A DNA stretch of 64,000 bases from Ephydatia muelleri (lineage: Eukaryota; Porifera; Demospongiae; Spongillida; Spongillidae). Location of the stretch: contig JABACO010000004.1 of NCBI GenBank assembly GCA_013339895.1, positions 13,195,878 to 13,259,877 on the forward strand, written 5' to 3'. Made by a program: the position numbers and the translations under genes. Positions within the stretch are counted from its first letter, which is position 1; each line of letters starts with the position of its first letter. Below the pieces are notes generated by a model that saw only the letters and a program-made list of their open reading frames with translations, had not been told where the DNA came from and did no database searches. This document shows positions 12,601 through 24,789 of the stretch, one piece after another.

Positions 12601-12825
12601 CATATACCTTGTCTACAATTTCACTAGCAGCTTCATCATGTAGGTCTGTGGTCTTGGTACAATGTGGCAGAGCATAAGAATCACGGGAGATGAATTCTAT
12701 GTACTCTCGATATTCCGGTATGTCGTTTACCAAGGGAGGCAAAGTGCTGCACAATGTGCTCCAATCATCAACGTATATGCTTTCTTATGGCCATATTGGG
12801 AGCAAAGTGCTTAGTAATTAATCCT
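12601..12825. other. unassigned short segment
   Basis: A 60-residue minus-strand frame (12572-12754) contains a plausible-looking stretch (DIPEYREYIEFISRD). I do not recognise it and do not call it a gene. Confidence 0.3.
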
Positions 12826-13350
12826 GCATCAGGCTGCCTTAGCTCTTCTGTCCACCCTTGAAGAAGTTGGCAGTTTAGACCCACAAGTTGCATTGGCCCT
12901 GTTGCGTCTCTGCTCTGGTTTTTGCAAGCTGATCCACATTGCTAGAGTCACTCCACCACACCTTATCGATATCTTGGATGCCATGCAGCGCTATGACGCA
13001 GATTCTTTGCAAACTGCACTGGCGTTGATGCCTCTGATACTGCTTGGAAGCAAGCTAAAATGAGTCTGCGAAGAGGGGGATTGGGGCTTCGCTCACTATT
13101 TGATCACTCTTCAGCAGCCTATATAGCATCCTTTTGCACATCTGGAAGTGTACAAACTACACCACATTAGGATAAAGTCATCTCTCACTATAATAGTTGT
13201 GTTGCAGATTGTGACATCTTATCAATCACCTCACTGAAGGATAACAGTCCAAACCAAAAGAAACTATCAGACTCTATTGAAGCATTACAATTCACTCACT
13301 CCTCAGCACAAGTTCCACAGCAGACAGGGTATGATTATTATCCATCTCCT

Positions 13351-13399
13351 CAGTGGCGTGGTGGCTATTTATTGGCTGGGGGGGGCACTCGCATATTTT

Positions 13400-13463
<64 letters not shown>

Positions 13464-13824
13464 GGCAACCGCGCCAACTACGCTCGTACGTGTGAGTAAA
13501 TAATAATCAAATATGTAAGGTGCATGCGTGCGCATGCGCTAACTGAACAATCAGCGCACGTGCGATGAACGTTGTACTAGTAGGAATAATACATGTATAT
13601 TGTAATTACACATGATATGGTCAAATCAATAGCATTTTATTGCATGGAGGGTGGAGGGGTGATTGCCGATTCAATTGCCATGTTATGATTTACGTATCGG
13701 AAGGAAAATTAATTGTTACAAACTTTCAGTTGTTGGCGCCCCTTGTGCTCGGTGGCGCCCCTATTTTTAAGCCCCACAGGGGGGGCAATTGCCCCCCCGG
13801 CCCCCCCTGGCCACCACGCCACTG
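13351..13824. mobile_element. non-autonomous hAT-type element with poly-C core
   Basis: The ends CAGTGGCGTGGTGG and CCACCACGCCACTG (here with one extra C in the flank) are inverted repeats starting CAGTGGCG, typical of hAT elements. Perfect 8-bp duplications CATCTCCT lie at 13343-13350 and 13825-13832. The 474-bp element has no transposase. It contains 60 consecutive C and a GC-rich right subterminal block. It splits retrotransposon copy 3 in the conserved DRxLLS.SSPHASAW segment. Confidence 0.9.
13402..13461. repeat. poly-C tract (60)
   Basis: Uninterrupted C homopolymer within the hAT-type element, the longest in the window. Confidence 0.95.
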
Positions 13825-14039
13825 CATCTCCTCCCCTCATGCTTCAGCATGGATCTCTGTAGTTCCATCAATCAGCCTCGGTTTGCACTTTGAACCACAA
13901 GAGTTTAATACAGCACTAAAATGGTGGCTTGGGATTAATTCCTCAATGTGTTTAGACGGTAATTTCATGGCTTGCCCTCTTTGTCCAGGTAATTCACTTG
14001 ACCCTTTGGGGTATCATTATCCAAGTACACAGCAATGAT

Positions 14040-15559
14040 ATTTCAAACGAATGTCTTGTTAATGTACTTACTCAGCATGCATGGCCATCAAGCTCAATTG
14101 TGAAGTCGCAGAAGTGCATTTATCACACTTGTTTTGTTAGTTCTTTAGTTGATGATACAGAATTATGTATAGACAGTATTAGTTATGAATACATAACTAC
14201 TTTCAATTTTTGTTCAAAAATATTGTTGGGGTACAACTGTACACACTGGTGCACAACTAAAAAGGTTCTTACCATTTGGACACTGAAAGGACCTAGTTAC
14301 ATTTAATGTTACTAGCAAGTAGTGCAAGTCTTTTTAGTATTGGGCCAAAAAACAATTTAAATTCTTTTGATATTTGCATAACAAGCCGTGCTATCCACAC
14401 ATTTTGTTTACCATGCTGGAATGTAATGGATAGCTCCCACTGCGTATTATGCACATATCCAAAGGATAAGCCTTATGTTTCTCAAAATAATCCTAAAAGG
14501 GCAATTAGTAACATGATAGTCATGTCATAATTTAATTCATATAATTATAATGTGGTCGAATATGGCTGTAGATCTGTTTTATTCATTGATGTTACTTTCT
14601 TCTTTATCCCACCATTGCCTTGTAATCTTATATCTATCCACTTTATCAAGTAAGAATGTTTCTTGAACAAATTATATGATTCATCACATATAAAACTGTT
14701 TTTGGCTAGTTGCCAAAAGATGCTGAGAGACAAAACGTGATATTAAATTTAATTTACCCTGGACTTCATAAATGGTACTAAATGAGTAATACAATCCTTT
14801 GGTGGCAAAGGCGTATCAGAGTATTGGTTTAGACAAGAGTTGTTTTTATTTATTTATTTTGTATAAGAAGCCACATATATTAAGGAACAATTTTAAACTG
14901 TCATACGCAACACAATTGCACACAAAGATCTACCTACCATCAGCATTCCCTTCTCTTTCAGTGATGTGTGATCTAATGCATTGACCTCAGCAGGCGTAAT
15001 TTCTTTTTGAAGGAGTTTCCATTAGGCCTATAAAACTACTTGTTTATAAATGCTGTTGGTCATCATACGCAAACAGCTCTTTGGTAATTTGGTAATTCTA
15101 CTTGCAGAACTTCAAATATCCCAAACACATCAGTCCTGTTTGAAATGCCTGGATATTATGAATGCGCTTGGATATTAACTATTCTGAAATCAAACAATTC
15201 AATAAGTTCATTTTTGATTCGATAGTTATTGATTTTGTACATGTGATTGGCCATCGTGAACCATTTATGATACTCATATAGGTTGATCCTTTAGAAGTTT
15301 ATCCAGATCACTTGTGGTTATGCAGGCATCAATCTATATGGAATTAATGATAATATGATTATATGATGGTATATGGAAAGTGAAACAATAATGCATCTGT
15401 ATCTCTAATAACGGAAGGTCAAATGTTTGAGTAACATCAAGTAAAACATGTTATGGTTCTCCATTCTGCCCTTAATTCTCTACATCAGTTTTAATATTAA
15501 TAACCAAAATGTGCGACATGAGATCAAATTGGGATAGGCGCTACTGGTAATTAATGAGA
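14040..15559. other. no recognised gene
   Basis: AT-rich sequence with only short open frames. No domain, clear repeat structure or RNA gene was seen. Confidence 0.5.
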
Positions 15560-16220
15560 GCTACACAGCTTTAAAACAAAGGCACCAAGTTTTGAAGATA
15601 GAGTCGTTAGTGTTAGACATTGGTAAGTTATAGCAATTCGGTGTGTATGTATAGAGAGGTCCTGTCGCTATTGATTAGTTCTATTTGTTATTTTGTACTT
15701 TATCAACTAAGAGAATACAGCTGTGTAAAGTTATTGAAAATTTCCCACGCGATTTGCGCCATATACCGTCCCCATACATTAAATTGGACGCGGTTTGCCA
15801 AAATCATTGGCACGAAGAAACGACCAGGAAATTGTGCATTAACTTCGCTCATATATAATATTATTTTAAATAAATTAAAAATGAACGAACATCAATAGCG
15901 ACAGGACCCCTCTACGTACACACCGAATTTGAAGCGATTTGAACGCTCCTACCTAAAGATGTAGATGTTTTTAATCTGATGGGTTATCTGACCTCGTAAC
16001 GTCGGCAATACGATTATGCAGGGCACCAAAATGTGTTGTAACATAGAGGAATGGTGTGGGACATAGTGTTGAAAACAGGGAGTTGCTAGTGTTAACCATT
16101 GGTAAGTTATAGCAATTTGAGTTTTATGATATAAATGTAAATCCACAAGGGTCAAAATCTGGTAGAACGTTCCAAATAGTCTTACATGAAATGCTAAAAT
16201 AAGGAAGTCGGTTTTTACCA
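15560..16220. repeat. degenerate foldback element
   Basis: It shares blocks with the palindrome at 11774-12600: AGAGAGGTCCT..CTATTGAT, ATTGGTAAGTTATAGCAAT at both ends, and ACCGAATTTGAAGCGATTT. Pairing is partial, so this is an older, rearranged relative. Confidence 0.6.
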
Positions 16221-16664
16221 TGTAAGGGACATTATGGTCCCATATATAGTTGAACCATTTATAGTGTGCAATTGTTTATTGTGTTTGCTCTCTTCCAGTA
16301 GACATAACATAGTTTATATACAGTATCTAATAAAGCATTAAATGTGCAATTTGCAAACTAACTGTAATATTCAAGTAAAACATTCTCGTCTTAATACTAG
16401 TACTATATCATCCTACATCTAGGCATCTTGATGGCCATCACAAACTAGTTCGGTGGAAACTAATTCTTCATGGAGGTATGTTTTCATTCGTTTATTAGGT
16501 ATGAAAATACATATGTATGGGTCAGTGGGGAACGAGGAGACAATGCATGATTGCAATTCAGCGGCAATTCCTATATGTTGATAGAGTCTTGAATTAGGGG
16601 TTACCATCCTTCAAAAGGACTAGCAATGCCCATGTGGTAGACTTGTCCATATAGAGATTCAGCT

Positions 16665-16815
16665 GTCGGTGTCGCGAATGGAAGTGAAGCAACTGAAACA
16701 GTGCCTCATATTGGCATACAAGTCCACCATCCATGAGGTAACAGACACATACCGGCTGATCTTTGGTAGAGAGGTATCGCTGCCAATTGATGTAATGTTT
16801 GGCTTGCAACTTGTC
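16665..16815 (+). mobile_element. Ty3/gypsy integrase fragment
   Basis: Translation LAYKSTIHEVTDTYRLIFGR followed by EVSLPIDVMFG matches the conserved end of the gypsy integrase core (AYRSTxHExTGxxPxxLMFGREVRLPVDxMFG). It is too short to be functional. Confidence 0.7.
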
Positions 16816-17399
16816 TGGTCAGCCTATAAACATTTGTTCCACTTACAAGTAAATCATGGAATTAAAGATGTGGTTGGGTGAGGTGTTCTACAACATTTTA
16901 GTAATCTATTTAGTATAAATGTTGTATGATAAAAATTACCATAAGGTTGCAGGAAAGCCTTTTGTGATCATGACATCTGATTGTGGCTGCTAGGGTGTGG
17001 TTCTGGTCATGACAATTCCTATATGTTGACAGAGTTCTTGGCTGATTCAAAACATTTCCTTTGATCTGTATGTGATATGTCGATGCACCAAACAGCTGGA
17101 ACAAATTTAAAACAAATACACTAGCTAGTACTGTAATCTGGGATAGAAAATGCTTCTGTCCATGTGTTGGTAAATAATTTCTGATAAGTAACACATATTA
17201 ATTTTTGTAAAGTATATGCATAGCTATTCATTGTGTAGGGCTTGTAGAAACTTCTGCTTGCAATGGGATGTGGTGGTATTAGCGTGAACCAACTTTGTAA
17301 ACACACTTACATGTACATGAATCACACTGGTCATTATTGCTGCACATCATGGCGTTGCCCTACCAATAAAATATACACTGAACCTTCTCCAGTACCTTG

Positions 17400-18600
17400 C
17401 CATGAGGCCGGAGGGTTGTAAAGCTATGCAAGTATAGTTGGTACCTGGCTGAAAGGAATAACTGACTGTAGACATTATTAATCTCCAGTACTGTCAGTGT
17501 AACAGCCAGTTGTCAGTACCATCCAGTGTTATGCTGTTGAAATTTCATCCTGGCTGGGTAGCATCAGTATTGCTTCTCCTGAGTAATGTGGACTTTTAGT
17601 TCGTACTCTGCTAGCAATTCCAACAATCTGGCCTGTCCTTCAGGTTCCTTGAAAGAACATAGCCACTGGAGTGTGCTGTGGTATGTCTGTATACTGTAAA
17701 TGGTCTTCCCAAATATGTGGATCAATTACCCATTTTTATGCCAGAACACACAGTATTTTGTTTTTGCCTTTTCTAATGATCTGCTTGCATACAATGACTT
17801 GCCTAAATCACATTTTCAGCAATTACTCTATCTGTATTATGATATCAGCTAGAGAATTGTGCAATAGATCCTTTTTCTCCAGTTCTTCAGATGAAAAGTC
17901 TTCTGCAACACAAACTAGGCTCATAATAATACCCTGCTACATTCTGGGGTTGCACAAACAGAATAATGCTTATCATCCATCCAATCCTTTGTGGAGTGTG
18001 ATGGTATTCAGGTTTGGGTTCATGATTTGTACTATTGTGATGATGGGAGTCACCAGCTCCATGAGCAGGGTCTCCAGATCCAGCAAACCACAAAGCTGCT
18101 CAAGCTGTGCAGAGACCCTCATTTGTAGTTCAGCCGGAATCCCTGGGTACTGTGATCAATTTTGCAGCCATGAGCAACAAAGAAATCTATACTCTCTTGC
18201 AAGGCTCTTTGCCACTAATATTTCATCAACCCACCTGTTTCCATTAAAAAGGGTGCAACTATCAGATGATACAACATGTTTCGAAAGAAGCATCCTGTAA
18301 TTTACTGTAGATGTACCAGCACATTTAAACTCATTCTCATTTCACACTTCCATGTAGGAGTATTCCTTTTCACATGACCCTGTTCTCTGCAATGCCACTT
18401 CTTGCATTATGGATGTCATCAGCAGAGCATTTGGTATTCATGAGGCCCTGCTCTTAGGCTTGGCACTCTACAGGAACCACAAAATAGCTATCTCATCTAG
18501 CAGTTTCTTCACTTGCAAAGTGAGCTTGTCAAACTAATGGCAAAGAGCTAAAGATCACTAACCATGGCTTCATAGCTAAAATTGAGTTGTTAGGTACGTG
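17400..18600 (-). mobile_element. decayed Ty3/gypsy retrotransposon, minus strand
   Basis: At about 17600-17690 the minus strand reads HSTLQWLCSFKEPEGQ then ARLLELLAEYELKVHI. This is the RNase H segment 'TDHSxLxWLxxFKEPEGQxARWLExLxEF' of gypsy Pol, with a small insertion before HST. At about 18360-18410 the minus strand reads WHCREQGHVKRNTP, a Gag zinc knuckle that has lost its outer cysteines. The gag-then-RNase H order on the minus strand is as expected for one element. No LTRs were found. Confidence 0.55.
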
Positions 18601-18699
18601 TTGAATATGAGGTCAACTTTTGTGTTTGAAGATCTTATTTAATCATTACACATAGTCACTCAGATGCCATGCTGAAGCCCTAGCCTCAAAAGATAGGAT

Positions 18700-21661
18700 A
18701 TCCTCTAGAGCTCGATCTAAGAAGCACTGCATTGTGGAGGGGTGTTTAGGTTTTATTGCTCCCTCCATGTGGCGGGCCCACATGTCCCTCCATGCTCAAG
18801 GCATCCAACCCGGTGAGGTTCCTATCTCGTGGCTAGAGGAAAATGGCTCATACATATGCCCCTACTGCTCCCAGCCAGTTGTTAACTCCAGGATGTCTTC
18901 TCACTCCAGGAAGTGCTCAGGTGTCGAGGTCACACTACCTCAGATAGCAAACGAACCTTCTAATTCCAATGACTTGTCCTACAACATTCAACCATCTGTG
19001 ACCCTTCCCACCTTTGAAGAAGTCTGCCATTTAAATCTCCCTACATTACGATTCATTCCGTCAAGACTGGCCTTTGCTAAAGCACTTTCATCAGCTTTGA
19101 GGTGTGTGATTAGTGAAAATACGGAGGAAGCATGGCTCAAATTATTTATGCTTCCTAAGTGTTTACTGCCTTCACAAAGCGTGATGGGCGCCACGAAAAG
19201 CTGCAGCCAATAGATTTTTTGTGTAACCTGTGGGCCAACAATGACTTGACTTGTCTTTGGAATTTGGCTAAAGGTCGGGCTAATAAGTTGAGGGATGCAC
19301 CAGTTAAGAATCTGAACACTCCAGGCAAACCAGTTGACATGGCTGTATCCTTTGACAGATGCGGAATGTTGGGGAAAGCTTGCCAGACCCTGCTGTCTAG
19401 TGGCATTGCACCCAACAATGACACAACTTGGCAGTTATTGAAGGCTAAGAATCCAGCAGCTGAAATTCCCATCATCCCAAGTGTTCATTCAGGCTCGATT
19501 TCACTTGATTCAAGCTTTGAAATTGGAGCTGTCTTGAGATCCTTCCCCAAAGTCACTGCGGCAGGGCCGTCTGGTCTTTGTATTCAACATCTCTTGGATG
19601 TAATATCAGTCCCACTCACTTCCTCCCTTAGAGATGTGGTGAACCTCTTGGTGTCAGGAAAGACTCCTCAAGCAGTGTCTAAATTCATGGCTGGTGGTAG
19701 ACTTATAGCCCTAAACAAGAATAAGGAAGGTTCTCCTCCAGATATCAGACCAATTGTTGTGGGAGAATCCCTGAGAAGGTTGGCTGGAAAGTGCATTTGT
19801 GCCTCTCTCAAGGAGAAGATATCGAGTTTTTTCCAGCCACTACATTTTGGAGTGGCCTGCAGGGCAGGGGCTGAGAAGATTGTCCATAGTTTACAAAATT
19901 GTATTGAAGAGCATTGGATGCAGGAGGAGGATTTTGTCATATTTAAAGTGGATATGACAAATGCATTCAACCTCATTTCTAGGCAGGCAGTCCTTGATGA
20001 ATGCTCAGCTTTTTTCCCCGAAATCCTGCCCTGGGTGTCTTAGTGTTATGGCTCTCACCCAGAATTGTGGCATCCTATGGGCCATTTATGTTCACAATCC
20101 GGTGTTCAACAAGGGGACCCACTTGGGCCAATGCTGTTTGCTCTAGTTCTTCAGAAGCTCATTTCCACCATTGATGCAGATGATGAATGTTTACAACTTC
20201 TGCTTCAGGCATGGTACCTTGATGATGATGGTGTGCTTGCAGGTAAAAGATCTGCAGTCCTACGTGCTTAGAATCTTATTGAAGAACTGGGACCTCACAT
20301 TGGTCTTGTCATCAATTTCTCTACATGCGAAGTTTTCAGTCCCCAAGGCAACCATTTGTTTCCACCTGCTGTGAAGTCATCTCTTTCGCCTAACTTAGAG
20401 ATCCTTGGGGTACCAATAGGTGACTATTTGCATTGCTCTCACTTCATAGCTGAGAATTGTTCTAAGGCAAAGGTGCTACTCACTGCCCTAGTAGAGGTGG
20501 CTGAAGCTGACCTTCATGTTGCAGTTTCTCTTCTTCGCATTTGTGGTAGTTATTGTAAATTAGTGCATTTAGCCAGAACCACTCCTCCTAGCCTCTCATG
20601 TGAGTCCCTGAAGTTCTTTGATGAGGAGGTAAGACTCTACCTGCATAGCAGCTGACATCCCAGATTATCACTGAAAGCAAGTACAACTTAGCCTCAGCTT
20701 TGGAGGACTTGGCTTTCGTTCTTTATCTTACCACTCATGTGCTGCCTTCATCTCATCTTTGTCTTCTTCAGGTTTTGGTAGTGCCAGTAATCGCCATTTG
20801 TTGAGCGCTATTTTGAAGTTCAATGCCATCACAGTGGAGTCTGTTTTGTCCTCTCCTCTCTCTCAGCATGTCTTGTGCAAGAAGTTGGATGATCATCTTT
20901 TTCAGTCTAACTTGATGACTTCCTCTCCTGCCAATAAGGCGCGACTTCTCTCTGCCTCTGCTCCTCATGCTAGTTCATGGCTTTCGGTTGTCCCCTCGTT
21001 AGGGTTGGGCTTGCATCTTGATCCGGCTGAGTTTCAAATCAAAGTGATGTGGTGGCTAGGTATGAACTCTTCTATACAATCAGTGTGCCCATTCTGCCCC
21101 AATATCACCTTGGATCCTCTTGGACATCATGCAGTGTCGTGCAGACATGGTGGGGATGTTGTCATCAGACACAATCGCCTACTAAACATCTTTGCTGAGT
21201 TTTGTCGCCGTGCTCACCTATCTGTAAGAGTGGAGGTTGGTCAAGGCCTTTCGAGAGTTCAGATTAATTCCCGTCCAGCGGATGTGCTAGTCGATGCTTG
21301 GGATAGGGCAAAACCAGCAGCCTTCGATGTTGTTGTTACCTCCCCACTCACTCCTGCTACTTTGCATGACGCGTGTAATTCCGCAGGTGTTGCAGCTCAC
21401 AAAGCAGAGTGCCGAAAGCACTCTTCCAATTACCCAAAGTGTCAGGAGCTGGGGTGGTTATGTGTTCCTTTGGCAGTGGAATCGTATGGGAACTGGGGCA
21501 AAGAAGCCCAGAACACCTTCGCTAGACTAGCTTCCATCCTCTCGATCTCCCTGCACTGCCCTAAGGCAAAGGTCTTGACAGAGATTTATGGGCGGTTGAA
21601 TATCTCATTAGTGAGGTCAGTAGCTAGGGCAATCCTGCCCAGAAGATGCCCACAATTTTAG
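18700..21661 (+). pseudogene. non-LTR retrotransposon, copy 1 (near full-length, broken)
   Basis: The N-terminus has C2H2/CCHC-like fingers: CIVEGCLGFIAPS..HMSLH, then YICPYCSQPVVNSRMSSHSR plus KC. Then comes a reverse transcriptase with PSGLCIQHLLD, RPIVVGESLRRLAGK, FKVDMTNAFNLISR, SGVQQGDPLGP and the catalytic loop WYLDDDGVLAG. The loop carries one extra Asp from a GAT duplication; copy 2 has LDDG. The C-terminus has CPFCPNITLDPLGHHAVSC and RPADVL, matching the zinc motif plus restriction-like endonuclease of the R2/NeSL/HERO type. Frameshifts occur near 19150, 20270 and 20660, with a TAG at about 20041. The family inserts by target-primed reverse transcription. It lies in the intron of the DDE integrase relic, same strand. 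Confidence 0.85.
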
Positions 21662-22238
21662 AGTTGAACTGTAGGCCTACATGCAGTATACATGAAGCTC
21701 CTAGGTGTTTAATCTAATGTTATATAATGACTAATGCTGCTGTGTTTTCTGTGTATGCTTGCAATATCTATTTTAAATTTAAAAAACATTACATAAAACT
21801 AAATTTATACATTGAGTTACCTATCACATGCTAGTGCAATGAATTCAATTACATAAAAAGCAATAAAGTCATAAGCGATCAAATACTGGTGAGACACTTA
21901 GGCTACTAATATTGCTCTCTCACTAGAGGCTGACCTCAGCATTTTTTTTTTCATATAAACTGTACATTTAATCATCCCCTTCCCCCCAGAATATGCATAC
22001 ACAGCCTAACGAATGCAAGATCATCCTCTTAGAGCCACATCTCATCATTACCACATCTACAACTTGCACAATGCAGTGTACAACAAAACATTGTACACAC
22101 ATTCTATACCTCTTGGATACAGAACAGCTGTACAGAAACTAAATGCACAAAGTCTTAAATTATGAAAGATCTCATTTTAATGTTTAGAACCAATGTCATT
22201 ACTTTTTTTTTAAATGCTCAGTTTACTGCAAAGCGACA
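21662..22238. other. no recognised gene
   Basis: AT-rich 3' flank of retrotransposon copy 1. No clear poly-A tail or simple 3' repeat was identified. Confidence 0.45.
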
Positions 22239-22504
22239 GTGTAATGACAGCAAATAGTAATAATCAGCAGGCACAAAATCTGGCTAGTCACAAATAATAT
22301 CAGCCTTAAATAGAACAGTTCTAGAAGAATCTCCAATCTCTGCACAGGCATGATGTATAAATAGTGGCCATTTATACATTGCGCCTGTGCAGAGCATGGG
22401 GAGTCTTCTAAAACTGTTCTCTTCATAGTATTTAAGACAGAAGTTATTTTTGTAGTACCAGTTTTGTGCATGCAGAATATTACTATTTGCTTGTAATTAC
22501 ACAC
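22239..22504. repeat. foldback element / long hairpin
   Basis: The outer arms pair (GTGTAATGACAGCAAATAGT with ACTATTTGCTTGTAATTACAC). The inner arms pair more tightly: GAACAGTTCTAGAAGA..TCTGCACAGGC against GCCTGTGCAGA..TCTTCTAAAACTGTTC, around TAAATAGTGGCCATTTATA. It resembles a small MITE and could also fold as a hairpin RNA. It lies just upstream of integrase exon B. Confidence 0.7.
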
Positions 22505-23399
22505 ATAACAAGTTTTTAATAAAACTTGGATCTTAATTCTCCCTCATTATAGCCTTGAATATTTCAATCGGCAAACGCAGTTAATTGCCTAAATTGAGGG
22601 ACATAGTTACGTGCACTGTCATGTATTCATTTCAAGGTCATGTGAATTTATGTACAGCTTGAACATAATATAACAGATTTTGACATTATTGTTAACTTTT
22701 ACTTTGATATCTGCAGGAATTGATGGATATTCAAGAATGATTACATATTTACAGTGCTCCGATAATAATAGAGCAGGCAGAGTGTTCAATCTTTTCCTCA
22801 GTGCTTGCAGAACTTATTTCACACCATCACGGATCAGGACAGACCAAGGAACGGAATATGTAGATATGGCCAGGTGGATGCTTGAAACTAGAGGGTTCAA
22901 CAGGAAAAGTTTTATAACAGGTAGCTTTGTTCACAACACTCGATTCGAGCGACTGTGGAGGGAAGTAAGGCGGGTTGCAATTCACCAGTTTACTGCATTA
23001 ATTAATTACCTTGAAGATGAAGGTTTGTTGGATCCGATGGACAATGTCCATTTATTTGCCCTTCATCTTGGACAAATCAATAAATTTCTAGCAGAATTTT
23101 GTATGCAAACTAATAACCACCCGATGTGATCTGAACACAATCTGTCACCATATCAGTTGTACTATCAAGGAATGATGAATGAAGAGCACTTAAGATACAT
23201 AGACAATCTTCCCTATTATGCACTCCCTGAAGATGATATATATGGTTTAGATGAAGAAGCTCCAACCTCATGTGAAGACTACATTGGTGATATTGTACTC
23301 TCTCTGCACCATTTGTACCACTGACTTCTGAAATGCCACAGCAGCTGAAATTGACCATTGTGCCTATTGCTGTACTATATTTGTTCAATTTGATATTAT

Positions 23400-24623
23400 A
23401 ATTTACACGTCACATCTTCATAGCATAAGATCAAATACATATTTAAAGCACCAAAAGTGTGTCCGAGACTGGTTTGGATAGCTGTGGCTGTCTCGACTGA
23501 ACAGCCTTGGCTATGCAGTAGTAGCTTGGTGGGAGGCTGGCAATCCATGGCTTCCTCCCCCAAAGTTTGACCCACCAGAGCCCCCTGCACGTTGGTCATC
23601 CATTCCTTGCTTGTTGACTATTCAACCTTTTGAATTTAGCAGTGGCGAAATGACACACAGGTCAGAGGCAGCTGAATTACCCTACGACATCTGTTGGGTA
23701 TCAGGATGTTGGCTGGTTGGGAGTAAATGTGATCTTGGGTGAGGTGGGCCCTGTAGCAGAAGTGTGCAATGGTGCTGTTTCAACTGTTCAATCATTTGTC
23801 AAAGTTTGGTTGTGACATTGCATATGACCATAAGTATTGTAGCATTTATAACAACAGCAATCAATGCACTTAAATACACAGGAAAAATCTAATCTGCGCA
23901 AGCGCGAATAGTCATTACAGTATCATCCCACCCACAATCAGATGGATTTGACAATGCGCAGATGACAGTTTCAGTGGGAGCAACCTAGGCAGGACCTTAG
24001 ATTAGTTAGAAATGAAGAAGACTCCCTCCCATGCATGTGTGTGTAGGGTATCAATCAAACCCAGCTGTACCTGGAGCCTGGCACCATCGGGAGACTCACC
24101 AACTGAGCAGAGAAACAAGACTCTGCCACACCTCTTCTTCATATGAGATTTGAGAACCGACAACAAATTGGGTATGCATTACCGGTATTTAATTTACACC
24201 AACTGTGCTAGCTCAATTGTTCCATCTGGTACTTAGCAAAACAGTCCCGTATCCGTGGTCCACCACTTAGTGATCTATTCTTCCTTGATCGACAATCCAT
24301 ATGAGCGTCGTAATTGCGCTGTGTCTAAAAACGAAATCGCACTAATTGAAACTGATTTACTAGCAGTTCGTGGGTACGAGATAGTAAACGTTAACCGTGC
24401 AGACGACTGCCGAGTCCGTTCCCGTTCGCTGTTGCAGAATCTGTTTAGCTCTTAGTATGGAACCGGTTCGACACAGTAAAAGTTGGAGCAAGTTTGATAC
24501 CCCCCCTCCTTTTTTTTTTTGACCTGCCTTTTTTATCACGCATACCATATTTGGTAACATTTGATACGTCCCTTTTTTTTGTTGTTGCGGTCATTTGACA
24601 TCCGATATCTGGAGAAACAAAGC
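23400..24623. other. no recognised gene
   Basis: Mixed-composition DNA between the integrase relic and retrotransposon copy 2, with short frames only. Confidence 0.45.
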
Positions 24624-24760
24624 CACAGTTTGTTTGCATACACCTTTTTGGTTTGATATACTTTTGTGTCCGCAACGGAATGCCATACAAACCCACAATT
24701 TGTTTTGATACACCTTTTTGGTTTGATATACTTTTGTCCGCAACGGATTGCCATACAACA
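24624..24760. repeat. two-copy tandem repeat, about 68 bp
   Basis: The block CACCTTTTTGGTTTGATATA..CCGCAACGGA..TGCCATACAA occurs twice head to tail, with a 2-bp length difference (TTTTGTGTCCG versus TTTTGTCCG). Confidence 0.85.
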
Positions 24761-24789
24761 CAGCATTATTCATTTATTATTATTAGTAG

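Larger units (their letters stand above)
12826..14035 (+). pseudogene. non-LTR retrotransposon relic, copy 3 (C-terminal part)
   Basis: Plus-strand translation gives LSTLEEVGSLDPQVALALLR and FCKLIHIARVTPP, collinear with LLEEVG..DPQVALILLSLC..CKLVHLARATP of copy 2. After the inserted element (13351-13824) it continues SSPHASAWISVVPS, LKWWLG, then CPLCPG..LDPLGYH, the start of the zinc/endonuclease-like domain. It contains several stops and frameshifts. The reverse transcriptase catalytic part is absent. Confidence 0.75.
16423..23324 (+). pseudogene. DDE integrase-core gene, two exons around a 6.2-kb intron
   Basis: Exon A (16423-16475) encodes HLDGHHKLVRWKLILHG and ends at G|GTATG. Exon B (22717 on, after TTTGATATCTGCAG) restores the frame to give GIDGYSRMITYL. 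The joined exons carry a D-D-E triad: the Asp of GIDGYSR, the Asp of RTDQGTEY, and the Glu of FERLWREV. This is an rve-like integrase core of the type found in many aquatic invertebrate and fish genomes. An in-frame TGA at 23128-23130 replaces an expected Arg (HPM*SEHNLSPYQLYYQG). The frame then runs to about 23324. Upstream exons were not identified. The intron contains gypsy fragments and retrotransposon copy 1. The DNA-binding part is missing, so the gene is most likely dead. Confidence 0.65.
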
